Below are positions 34,665-42,654 of a DNA stretch of 50,623 nucleotides, one piece after another. A program made the translations under genes and the position numbers. The notes under the pieces are model-generated. The model ran no database searches, was not told the origin of the DNA, and saw only the letters and a program-made list of their open reading frames with translations. Origin of the DNA: Desulfobulbaceae bacterium (GTDB lineage: Bacteria; Desulfobacterota; Desulfobulbia; Desulfobulbales; Desulfocapsaceae); NCBI GenBank assembly GCA_026988015.1, contig JALSMA010000037.1, positions 1 to 50,623 of the forward strand, given 5' to 3'. Each line of letters begins with the position of its first letter. Within the stretch, counting starts at the first letter, position 1.

Positions 34665-35507
34665 TCAGACCAGCCGCTGCGGCCAGTCGGTGATCACCCC
34701 GATCCCGGCGCTCAACATCTGCTGCGCCCGCGTCATATCATTCACGGTCCAGCTGTTAACACGAAACCCTGCGCCACCAAGAGCGGTCATCAGGACATCA
34801 TCGCAGAGTTCCTGATCAGGATGATAAGCAGCAGCCGCAAAACTTTTGAGATAATTAATGAGATCCGGAGGATGCTGTCCGACAGCAAGAACCGCAATGG
34901 CAATGTCTTGGCTCAGATTTCTGGCTCTATGCAGATACTCATGCCGGAATGAAGAGAGCAGCACAAGATCCATGGTACAGGTTTCCTGGATCATAGTCAG
35001 GACAGCATCCACCACTCCATCATCACCCTCAGGCCCATGGAGATCCTTTATTTCCAGGTTTACAGGAAAACGGTGTTTTGCCGTAAACTCCAAAACTTCA
35101 CACAACAAAGGAATCTGCTGACCGTCTGAGCCAGCCACAGCAACTCCCTCTGCCACCGTTCCATATGGGTCATTCTCCAGAAACCATCCTCCCGCATCCA
35201 ACCTCCGCAATTCCTCCAGGTTGCAGGATTCAACCTTCCACGGTTTCAATGCAGCTGCTCCTGGTCGCGCACAAATATCAGTGCAACGTTCCAGGGTATC
35301 ATCGTGAAAGATAATCAGCTCCCCACCTCGTGCCTGCCGTACGTCAGTTTCCCAGCAGTGTGCGCCACAATTCCGCGCTGTTTTCAGGGCCAGCATAGTG
35401 TTTTCCGGGGCAATGGAACGGGCACCACGATGAGCACAGATCAATCCGGTCCTAGGCACATGATCAAAGAATCCACCCTCGCCGGTCTTTATGATATCTT
35501 TCAGCAC
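34665..35507 (-). CDS. Glycerophosphodiester phosphodiesterase
   Basis: A 280-residue TIM-barrel enzyme hydrolysing glycerophosphodiesters to glycerol-3-phosphate and an alcohol. The catalytic set is visible: AHRGARSIAPENT (His and Glu), ETDVRQ and HDDTLERCT (Asp and His). A metal-ligand Glu lies in NLEIKDLHG. No signal peptide is seen, so it is cytosolic like UgpQ. Its start overlaps the 2-hydroxyacid dehydrogenase gene by 7 bases. With GlpD it forms a phospholipid-headgroup degradation pair. Confidence 0.93.
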   Translation of the reverse strand: MLKDIIKTGEGGFFDHVPRTGLICAHRGARSIAPENTMLALKTARNCGAHCWETDVRQARGGELIIFHDDTLERCTDICARPGAAALKPWKVESCNLEELRRLDAGGWFLENDPYGTVAEGVAVAGSDGQQIPLLCEVLEFTAKHRFPVNLEIKDLHGPEGDDGVVDAVLTMIQETCTMDLVLLSSFRHEYLHRARNLSQDIAIAVLAVGQHPPDLINYLKSFAAAAYHPDQELCDDVLMTALGGAGFRVNSWTVNDMTRAQQMLSAGIGVITDWPQRLV

Positions 35508-36472
35508 CCCATCCCTCCACCCCGATGGATACAGTTCTGCAAGCCTTCATCTGCCAGCCAGGACTGCAGGTTATCAGCAAAAAAAGAGGCAAAACGATCA
35601 TGCCAATCCGCTACCGAATCGCAGTAATGGGGGCTCATTATGAGATTCCCAAGCTGCCATAATGGACTCGACAGCGGGAGAGGTTCCTCACTGAACACAT
35701 CAAGATAGGCTCCTCGGATACTTCCCTCACGCAATGCTGCAATCAGAACCTCCTCGTCCACAATATTACCACGGGCAGTATTGATAAAGAAGGCGCTCTC
35801 TTTCATTTTTGCAAACATTGCAGCATTAAAGAAATAATGGGTTTTTTCATTGTAAGGCAGGTGCAGGGAAACAAAATCTGCCTGCGGGAGGAGTTCAGGG
35901 AGCTGATCCGGTGTACAGACCCTGTCCGCATCAGGGCTGTCCTCAATCCTGGAACGCACAGCTGTCACCTGCATCCCGAAATAGCGGGCATTCCTGGCCA
36001 CAGCCCGTCCGATATGCCCCAGTCCAATGAGAAGAAGATTCTGCCCCTCAAGGGAGCGCCATGGCAGCTTGCGGTACAGCCTTTCCTGTTGCTGCTGCTG
36101 ATAACGAAAGAACCCGAAGTTAAGATTGATCATCGCCCCAATGACTGTTTCAGCCTGGAATCGACTCAACACTCCGGCACAATTGGTCACCACACACAAC
36201 AATTCATCAAGATTACCAAGGTGATCATAGCCTGCCCCAGCGACCTGTACCCACTTGACACAGGCGTCACGCACTGCCACACCCTGTGCTGCCGTAGAGA
36301 TACTGTCACAGCGAAAGCTGAAAATAACCTGTGGCCTGATTCTTGCCATCTTCTCAGCCACGTCCTGATTATCACGGGCACTATGAAAATCAACACCTGG
36401 AAACCTGTCACTGAGACTGTTAAAATACCGATCAGGCTCATGATGGATAACCAGTACATCTGTTCCCATCAA
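35501..36472 (-). CDS. D-2-hydroxyacid dehydrogenase family protein
   Basis: A 323-residue NAD(P)-dependent dehydrogenase. The Rossmann motif is LIGLGHIGRAVARNA near residue 150. The catalytic Arg is in INTARGNIVDE, the Glu in DVFSEEPLP and the His in MSPHYCDS. It resembles the glyoxylate/hydroxypyruvate reductase branch more than phosphoglycerate dehydrogenase, because no ACT domain follows. The substrate is unknown. Both ends overlap neighbours, so it is in the middle of an operon. Confidence 0.9.
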   Translation of the reverse strand: MMGTDVLVIHHEPDRYFNSLSDRFPGVDFHSARDNQDVAEKMARIRPQVIFSFRCDSISTAAQGVAVRDACVKWVQVAGAGYDHLGNLDELLCVVTNCAGVLSRFQAETVIGAMINLNFGFFRYQQQQQERLYRKLPWRSLEGQNLLLIGLGHIGRAVARNARYFGMQVTAVRSRIEDSPDADRVCTPDQLPELLPQADFVSLHLPYNEKTHYFFNAAMFAKMKESAFFINTARGNIVDEEVLIAALREGSIRGAYLDVFSEEPLPLSSPLWQLGNLIMSPHYCDSVADWHDRFASFFADNLQSWLADEGLQNCIHRGGGMGC

Positions 36473-36951
36473 TCCACCTCACCAAACTCCGGTTCATAGG
36501 CAACGACAAACTCCCCGGTACCATCGTTTCGGATACTTAAAAAATGTTTATTGTCCATGTCAAATGGACACAGTGGCTGCCGGCAGGATTCAAAACCAAA
36601 TTTCCTGTAATATAACGGATCTCCGTGAACAAACAGAGTGCTGCTTCTCACCGCCTCCTGACGCAAGGCAAAATGCAATAGCTCGGAGCCCACTCCCTGC
36701 CGCTGAAATTCTGGCTTTACTGCCAGAGGCGCCAGGTGCAGACCACAAACTTCTTTGCCATTGTAGGCATTAGTGAAAACAATATGGGCAATAACCTTAC
36801 CAGTGTGAATACAAACCCACTCATGGATATCACGTCTGTTGCTGCGCAACTTCTCCACCAGGCGGATCTCATCACTGCGCCCCGGAAAGGCCTGACGCAA
36901 CAGGGCAATGGTTTTTGGCTGGAGTTCGGAATCAACTACACGGATTTTCAT
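36469..36951 (-). CDS. GNAT family N-acetyltransferase (YhbS-like)
   Basis: A 160-residue acetyltransferase when started at the ATG at 36951, which follows GGAGG. The acetyl-CoA loop is LAVKPEFQRQGVGSELL, with preceding strand VCGLHLAPLAV. The late YRKFGFE is typical of the YhbS group. Longer readings upstream lack family similarity. It overlaps the next gene as ATGA (36469-36472) and appears to be the first gene of the minus-strand run down to 29539. Confidence 0.87.
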   Translation of the reverse strand: MKIRVVDSELQPKTIALLRQAFPGRSDEIRLVEKLRSNRRDIHEWVCIHTGKVIAHIVFTNAYNGKEVCGLHLAPLAVKPEFQRQGVGSELLHFALRQEAVRSSTLFVHGDPLYYRKFGFESCRQPLCPFDMDNKHFLSIRNDGTGEFVVAYEPEFGEVD

Positions 36952-37301
36952 TATCCCTCCGGTATGAATTACAGGTGGTAGACTGAACATAACTACTAAC
37001 GGGGCTAACAACCTGTTGTTATAATAACCTTTGGACTGTAACTGCTCACAGGTACTCCATATTCGTGCAAGCACATTTGTCCGTTATAGCCCCTCTATAC
37101 GGGCAGATGATCCGTGCGAAGATGGCGTGCCTGTGAACAGGCTGTTCTCTGACGGTTCCAGTAATGGTATAAATAGAATGATCGAAATGACAGAAAAAAA
37201 GTACAAAGCAGGTTGGGAGAAGTCAATTGTTTTCATGGAGATTATATAAAAAAACAGGGATTTCCGATCGCCAGAAGATTTACTGTTATGTCACAGCAGA
37301 A
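36952..37301. other. 350-base intergenic region
   Basis: Lies between the GNAT start and the hybrid kinase stop. It holds a perfect 16-bp palindrome TAACAACCTGTTGTTA (37006-37021), 55 bases upstream of the GNAT start, which could be an operator. I see no clear terminator for the kinase gene and no gene. Confidence 0.5.
37006..37021. promoter_or_regulatory. 16-bp palindrome, possible operator of the GNAT-GlpD operon
   Basis: TAACAAC and GTTGTTA are perfect inverted repeats around CT. The site sits where a promoter of the minus-strand operon would be. The regulator is unknown. Confidence 0.4.
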
Positions 37302-39500
37302 TCAGGAGAGTGCAAACTTAACAGCATTCCCCAGCTGTTCAAACGAATAGGGTTTTTTAATGTAACATGCAGCGCCAAGTGCAATGGCTGCTTCGACATC
37401 TTTACTTGCTGAGAAACCACTTGCGATAACAGCTTTTTGACCAGGTGAGAGAGCAATGATTTTTTCATACGTCTGAAGCCCATTTATCCCAACTCCCATC
37501 AGCATATCAATCAGTACAAGATCAACAGAGTTGTTCATAAAAAATGCGACAGCTTTCTCACCACTGGAAACGGAAACTGTCGAATAGCCGAGCTTCTTAA
37601 GCATTTGTGAGGCAATTTCACGTTGTGTCAGGTCGTCATCAACAATTAAAATTGAGCCATCTCCACACAGCGTTGAGAAATCTACAGCAACTTTCGGTTG
37701 AGCTGTTTCTTTCGACATTGCCGGAAAATAGAGGGTAAAAATAGTTCCGTTTTTATCACTGTTGACATGAATCACAGCTTCGTGATCCTTGACGATGTTC
37801 CAGACAACTGCCAGTCCCAGTCCTGTGCCGCTTCGCCCCATAACCTTTTTTGTATAAAAGGGTTCAAATATTTTTTCGTGATCACCGGCAGGGATTCCCT
37901 TTCCAGTATCCTTAATCCTGAGAACCACATATTCACCGGGGTGTGGTAAATCTGTTGTATTTTTAGTATCAATCACCATGTTTTCAGTGGAGACACTTAC
38001 ACATCCCGATAAATCAATTGCTTCAATTCCGTTAAGGACTAGATTAAATAGAATTTTTTGAATGTGCACAGGAGAGCATTTTATGTTCCACAGTTCTGGG
38101 GTCAAATCCAACACAATTTTCACCTGAGGAGCGAGTGACCGTGTGTTCTGGAATTCCGGAGAATCAATAAATTCTTCGGCAATTGTATTTAATGAACACA
38201 CCTCACTGACAGTGGCAACTCCTCTGGCAACGGTTAACATGTCTGCAACAACGGCAGCAGCACGTTTACCAGAATCATGAATGGCCTTTAACGGCCCATA
38301 AAGTGGATCGTTTTCCGTTAATTCAAGCAGAAGAATTTCAGGATAACTGACCACGCCGGACAAGATATTATTAAGATCATGGGCAACCCCACCAGCCATA
38401 AGTCCGATAGCCTCCATCTTTTCTACCTTACGCAGTTGTTCTCTGGCATTATCTCTCTCACTCTGAGCGATTTTTTGCTCAGTAATATCACGGGCCACCC
38501 GCACAGACCCGACAAATACACCTTTGCTGTCGTGTAGTGGGGACGCAGTGGTAGAAAAGTAGCGTTGTCTGTTATCGTCAAAATATTCAAAGTGGAAGGG
38601 CTCTTTGCTTTCAAGAAGTTTTGAGTGGGGACAACATGCAGGCGGGCTGTCCATTTTATGAATGGACTTGTAGCAATAAGTGCCAATAAGTTCTGTGAGT
38701 GGAATTTTCAGGGCTTTACAAACTGCTGTGTTGGCGCGAATAATCTGCCTTGCTGTGTTCAAGATAATTATTTCATCTGGAACCGCATCGAATGTACGCT
38801 CCCACTCTTCTTTTGCCAACACAGCTATCTCCCTGGCTTGGGTTTTTTCGTGTATTTCTTTGCGGAGTTCTGCCGTTTGTAAGTTGACTTGTTGCTCAAG
38901 GTGGTCATTTAATCTGACAAGTGCCTTCTGTGATCTTTCGCGATAGAGTTCATAAGCAGATGTCAGAAGAATGACAACCATGTAAGAAGAGAGAAAACGA
39001 ATGGCAAAATTTATTGTATACAGGCCAGCGGCGGCAGGCGTGTTGAGATCCAGGAGGAAAACTGCAAGGCAGAAGAGAAAATGAGTCATTGAAACCAGTA
39101 AACCCTTTTGGACACCAAGCATGAAAAAGCTGATAAGGGGGAAGATGTAACACCAGACAAAGGCGTTACCTGCAACTCCTCCTGTGGCTAGGAGATACAG
39201 AAACAGGAAAAACATGAGTGCAATATTGCAGTAAATGCAGAGATTCAGATACCTCTTCTTCCTGAGAAGAAAGACAAATCCTCCCAGGAGAGCAGCCGCC
39301 AGGAAATCCACTGCTGCCAGTGACAGTACTCCCTGCCAAAGAGCGAGGGCCCCGAGTAAGAATAAAAAAAATATACCTACCAGAGAGATGGCATTGAGAA
39401 GACCACGTCTCCTTGTCTCATCGTCGATAATGATGTCTGGAGAAGACAATCCCTCTCTGAGGGTAACAAGAAAAGAACGACGAACAGGTTGTTTATCCAT
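37302..39500 (-). CDS. Membrane hybrid histidine kinase (PAS-HisKA-HATPase-REC)
   Basis: A 732-residue sensor kinase. Five or six membrane helices fill residues 35-190, followed by a short coiled coil, a PAS domain (about 235-350, DAVPDEIIILNTARQIIRAN...), and the HisKA H-box GGVAHDLNNILSG. The ATPase has NLVLNGIEAI, GKGIPAGDHEKIFEPF and SGTGLGLAVV. The C-terminal receiver (about 610-732) has the acceptor Asp in LVLIDMLMG and Lys in YIKKPYS. The signal is unknown. No response regulator is adjacent, so it may act through its own receiver or on the lone receiver gene at 2836. Confidence 0.93.
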   Translation of the reverse strand: MDKQPVRRSFLVTLREGLSSPDIIIDDETRRRGLLNAISLVGIFFLFLLGALALWQGVLSLAAVDFLAAALLGGFVFLLRKKRYLNLCIYCNIALMFFLFLYLLATGGVAGNAFVWCYIFPLISFFMLGVQKGLLVSMTHFLFCLAVFLLDLNTPAAAGLYTINFAIRFLSSYMVVILLTSAYELYRERSQKALVRLNDHLEQQVNLQTAELRKEIHEKTQAREIAVLAKEEWERTFDAVPDEIIILNTARQIIRANTAVCKALKIPLTELIGTYCYKSIHKMDSPPACCPHSKLLESKEPFHFEYFDDNRQRYFSTTASPLHDSKGVFVGSVRVARDITEQKIAQSERDNAREQLRKVEKMEAIGLMAGGVAHDLNNILSGVVSYPEILLLELTENDPLYGPLKAIHDSGKRAAAVVADMLTVARGVATVSEVCSLNTIAEEFIDSPEFQNTRSLAPQVKIVLDLTPELWNIKCSPVHIQKILFNLVLNGIEAIDLSGCVSVSTENMVIDTKNTTDLPHPGEYVVLRIKDTGKGIPAGDHEKIFEPFYTKKVMGRSGTGLGLAVVWNIVKDHEAVIHVNSDKNGTIFTLYFPAMSKETAQPKVAVDFSTLCGDGSILIVDDDLTQREIASQMLKKLGYSTVSVSSGEKAVAFFMNNSVDLVLIDMLMGVGINGLQTYEKIIALSPGQKAVIASGFSASKDVEAAIALGAACYIKKPYSFEQLGNAVKFALS

Positions 39501-39800
39501 TATTGATGGCCTGACTCACAGAGTATCCACAACGTAATGAGAAGTTGAGCACTGAAAAGAATTTTGTGTCCTTAATGCACCACCACTTCCGGCAGCGCAT
39601 ACGGCTGAGCCCACGAGCAGTCCTCATTTCCATATAAATTGTATCAACATACCTTATATCACTACCACAAAAGCAGCAACATCAAAAAGCAGAACAGAAA
39701 CAGTTCCTGCTCATTACAGTAAAATTTCTCAAGCCGGTAGATGGTCATTTTCATCTGTTATGAATATTTCAAAGCTGATTACAACGGTACGGTATGATAG

Positions 39801-39830
39801 TTGATAAAAAAACGGAGACGGAGTATATAA
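39801..39830 (+). promoter_or_regulatory. Sigma-70 promoter of the riboswitch operon
   Basis: TTGATA (39801-39806), 17 bases, TATATAA (39824-39830). The first transcribed base falls at about 39837, exactly where the riboswitch P1 stem begins. Confidence 0.75.
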
Positions 39831-39836
39831 AAATTC

Positions 39837-40045
39837 TGCAGGTGCCTCTCGCACATAAAAAGGAAAGACGGTGCGAATCCGTCACAAGCCAGTCATTGCT
39901 GTATTCGAAGTCTGCGGCAACCGTAACTCAAGGATTTAATTGAGTGCTGAGCTCGGTTTTTCCGGGCAGGTCACTAGGGGCTCCCTCCTGGGAAGGCCGT
40001 TGCTGATTCAGGTCAATTCGTAAGTCAGAAAGCCTGCCTGCACAC
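39837..40045 (+). ncRNA. Cobalamin riboswitch
   Basis: The closing stem P1 pairs TGCAGG (39837-39842) with CCTGCA (40037-40042). After it come the conserved core pieces GGTGCC, GGAAAGACGGTGCGAATCC (39861-39879) and, at the 3' end, AAGTCAGAAAGCCTGCC (40022-40038), which corresponds to the B12 box. The peripheral arms in between are longer than average. It would bind adenosyl- or another cobalamin and control the three genes downstream. In known cases cobalamin switches expression off. Confidence 0.87.
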
Positions 40046-40094
40046 AAATGGATTCCCTTTAATCCACATTCAGAGCCTACCACTGGAGTTCTCT

Positions 40095-40190
40095 GTATCC
40101 TGGGAGCATTGCAGCCTCACAACTGTTAGAGAGGTTCTGTACTGCTGTATGGATACGGGGGCTTTCATTTCTTTTGTTTTTCCCGTATCC
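40095..40190 (+). promoter_or_regulatory. Possible riboswitch expression platform
   Basis: GGATACGGG (40151-40159) can pair with CCCGTATCC (40182-40190) across a pyrimidine-rich loop. Its left arm can alternatively pair with GTATCC at 40095-40100. These two structures exclude each other. No T run follows the hairpin, so the switch may act on translation or through Rho; this is inference. Confidence 0.45.
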
Positions 40191-40309
40191 GCATATTGCC
40201 AGTCTCTCTTATAATGGCCTCGCGTGATTGCATGCCTCCTGACTCTATAAAGGCCCGGCAACATATACGAATGAATACAAAAGTTCCTGATAAGGGGGGC
40301 GCGTTGAAG

Positions 40310-41431
40310 ATGGAAAAAAAAAACAGAATATTCGGGCGAATTATCACCCGATTAATTGCAAAAGAAGAACTGTCAAAAACTGAAGCATACGATGCTTTCA
40401 ACATGATCCTCAATAATGAAGTCTCGGACATGCAGCAGGGAGCTTTTCTAGCGGCATTAACTGCTAAGGGAGAAACTGCAGATGAAGTAGCCGGTGGCTG
40501 GAGGGCAATATACGAACTGGACACAGAAAAGGTAACTTTTACAGACCCGGAAGGTGTTGTCGACAACTGCGGCACCGGCATGGACACTTTCAAGACCTTT
40601 AATATCAGCACCGCCGCCGCCATAGTCGCAGCCGGGGGCGGAGTTAAGGTTGCCCGTCACGGTGCCCGGGCAATCAGCTCCGTCTGCGGGACCGTTGATA
40701 TGGCTGAGGCCCTGGGCGTAGATGTGGAATGCGGAGTGGAGGTGGTGGCAAGCAGTATTAGGCAGGCGGGCCTGGGCCTGTTTAACGGTATGAGCTCCAA
40801 GGTGCACCCCATGGCGCTGAGCAGAATCCTCTCCCAGATCCATTTCGGTTCACCACTTAACATCGCCGCCTCCTTGGCCAACCCAGCCCTGCCGAAAATC
40901 GCAGTACGGGGTGTCTACGCAAAAGACCTACTCCTTCCCGTCGCCCAAGTCATGCAATCCATCGGCTATACAGACGCCCTTGTTGTCTACGGCTCCATTA
41001 ATGGCAGTACCCAGGGGATGGATGAAGCCTCTGTATGCGGCACTACCTGCTGCGCTAAGCTTGAAAACGGCAAGATCAGCGAGTTCACCTTTGAACCTGA
41101 AGATTGCGGTCTGCCAACCCATAGCGCCCTGGAGCTTGCGGCTGATGCAAATATTTCCGACGCAGCCGTGAACATGGTAGCACTTCTGGGCGAACATTCT
41201 CCCGGGGCACGGACAGATGCAGTGTTGCTCAACGCCGCTTTACTCTTTCTTGTCAAAGGGATGGTCACCACACTCAAGGATGGTGTTGAACAGGCCCGCG
41301 GAGTCCTTACCACCGGCCAGGCCATGAAAACCCTAAGAGGGTGGGTTGCCCTGCAGAACACCACTCCGGATGTGGGATTAACGAAACTCAACCACCTGCA
41401 GGAAAAGGCCGCAACATGCAGGAACTGCTGA
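40310..41431 (+). CDS. TrpD-fold phosphoribosyltransferase-like protein
   Basis: A 373-residue protein from the ATG at 40310 (AAGGGGGG upstream; earlier in-frame starts run back to a TTG at 40196). It has the Glycos_trans_3N helical domain (about 1-70) and the nucleoside phosphorylase/anthranilate phosphoribosyltransferase domain. The PRPP loop is CGTGMDTFKTFNIST, then VKVARHGARAISSVCGT and ADMAEALG-like residues. The anthranilate-binding parts differ: TrpD has HHPAM, an Arg and GIRTIFN, whereas here the sequence is VHPMALS with IHFGSPLN. It is therefore probably not the tryptophan enzyme, and no trp genes are adjacent. It lies below a cobalamin riboswitch, which suggests a cobamide-related base or a B12-independent bypass. 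Confidence 0.85.
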   Translation: MEKKNRIFGRIITRLIAKEELSKTEAYDAFNMILNNEVSDMQQGAFLAALTAKGETADEVAGGWRAIYELDTEKVTFTDPEGVVDNCGTGMDTFKTFNISTAAAIVAAGGGVKVARHGARAISSVCGTVDMAEALGVDVECGVEVVASSIRQAGLGLFNGMSSKVHPMALSRILSQIHFGSPLNIAASLANPALPKIAVRGVYAKDLLLPVAQVMQSIGYTDALVVYGSINGSTQGMDEASVCGTTCCAKLENGKISEFTFEPEDCGLPTHSALELAADANISDAAVNMVALLGEHSPGARTDAVLLNAALLFLVKGMVTTLKDGVEQARGVLTTGQAMKTLRGWVALQNTTPDVGLTKLNHLQEKAATCRNC

Positions 41432-41634
41432 TCGTCAAAGCCGGGAGCCGATATTATCGTTTCCAAGACCGGCAGTATCATACCTGTGAGCTGAACAAGG
41501 CCAGCGTCTTTCCGATGGAGAAAATTGACACCGTCAAGGAGCTGATCAACAGGCTGCAGGATGATGGCATCAAAAAACCCTATATTGCCAGACTAACCAT
41601 CACAGAAGAGCCTTATTCGGAGGAAGAGTCATAA
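41416..41634 (+). CDS. Small unknown protein of the cobalamin-riboswitch operon
   Basis: A 72-residue protein from the ATG at 41416, overlapping the end of the TrpD-like gene by 16 bases and followed at once by the dehydrogenase gene. It has mixed alpha/beta composition with an acidic tail, one Cys and no signal peptide. I do not recognise the family. The tight overlaps on both sides indicate coupled translation and a role as subunit or partner of the two enzymes. Confidence 0.7.
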   Translation: MQELLIVKAGSRYYRFQDRQYHTCELNKASVFPMEKIDTVKELINRLQDDGIKKPYIARLTITEEPYSEEES

Positions 41635-42605
41635 AACTATCACTGATTGAACGGGGACAACTTGTATGCAGGCAGCATGACGAAGCGGGCTTGGTTCCGG
41701 CAGAACATATTCGCCTTACTGTTCTCTACTGTGCCATCTGCCGGACGGATGCCAAAATGTGGCAGCAGGGGCATCGCGACCTTACCATGCCCCGGGTGCC
41801 CGGCCACGAAATTGGAGCTGTTGATGAACAGACCGGAGCCCTGTACACTATCTGGCCCGGCCAGTCATGCGGAAAATGCCGATATTGCCGTGACAACCGG
41901 GAAAACCTATGCGACGAGATTAAGATAATCGGCTTCCATTCCGATGGAGGTTTCTCCAGCCAGATATCAGTACCGAAGAACTGCCTGATCCCAGTTGAAC
42001 ATGATATTGCCCCACAGCTGCTCTGCTTTGCCGAACCGGTAGGCTGCGTCTTGAACGCGTTATCAGCAGCGAGGATTCAAGAGGGAGAAACAATCATCAT
42101 TTACGGAGGAGGAGTTATCGGCATGATAGCGGCCCTGGTCTGCCAGAATCTGGGCGCAGTACCGCTGGTGATTGAAAACAATGAGGAGAAGATTACCCGC
42201 CTGCAAGCCTTCAGCACTGAGACCGGAATTATAATATGCAAGGACACCCGGGCCAGTGATTTCGATCTTGCCATAAACACCTGTAACTCTCCGGCTGCGC
42301 TAGGGCTCTGTATCACAAAACTTTGTAAAGGCGGCAGACTGTGCTATTTTTCAGGCCTGCAGAAAAACAGTAGCATGGACAGTAACCTGCTCAACCTTAT
42401 TCACTATAAGGAACTCCAGATCATCGGCTCCTATGGCCCGAAAAGGGAGCACATGGTTGCTGCCCTGGTGTTTATTGCCAAGCAATATGCAAAGCTGTCT
42501 CTGCTTATTGAGAAAATCATCACTCCGGAAGATGTACCCGGCCTGATGCAAGATGTCCTGTCGGCACGACCATTAAAATATATCATCAATTTCCAGGAGC
42601 AATAA
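41631..42605 (+). CDS. Zinc-type medium-chain alcohol/polyol dehydrogenase
   Basis: A 324-residue MDR dehydrogenase if translated from an ATA at 41631. This codon overlaps the upstream stop (ATAA) and has GGAGGA 7 bases before it. A TTG at 41691 would cut off the first beta strands (KLSLIERGQLVCRQ). The catalytic zinc site is suggested by LYCAICRTDAKMW and VPGHEIG. The structural zinc loop SCGKCRYCRDNRENLC has four Cys, as in threonine and sorbitol dehydrogenases. The cofactor-binding segment is IIYGGGVIGMIAALVCQ. The substrate is unknown; it is presumably linked to the TrpD-like enzyme's product or precursor. Confidence 0.83.
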   Translation: MKLSLIERGQLVCRQHDEAGLVPAEHIRLTVLYCAICRTDAKMWQQGHRDLTMPRVPGHEIGAVDEQTGALYTIWPGQSCGKCRYCRDNRENLCDEIKIIGFHSDGGFSSQISVPKNCLIPVEHDIAPQLLCFAEPVGCVLNALSAARIQEGETIIIYGGGVIGMIAALVCQNLGAVPLVIENNEEKITRLQAFSTETGIIICKDTRASDFDLAINTCNSPAALGLCITKLCKGGRLCYFSGLQKNSSMDSNLLNLIHYKELQIIGSYGPKREHMVAALVFIAKQYAKLSLLIEKIITPEDVPGLMQDVLSARPLKYIINFQEQ

Positions 42606-42654
42606 ACCCTGGGCAGGAGACAAGGTACTCATGATGACAGTACTCCAGGAGAAG

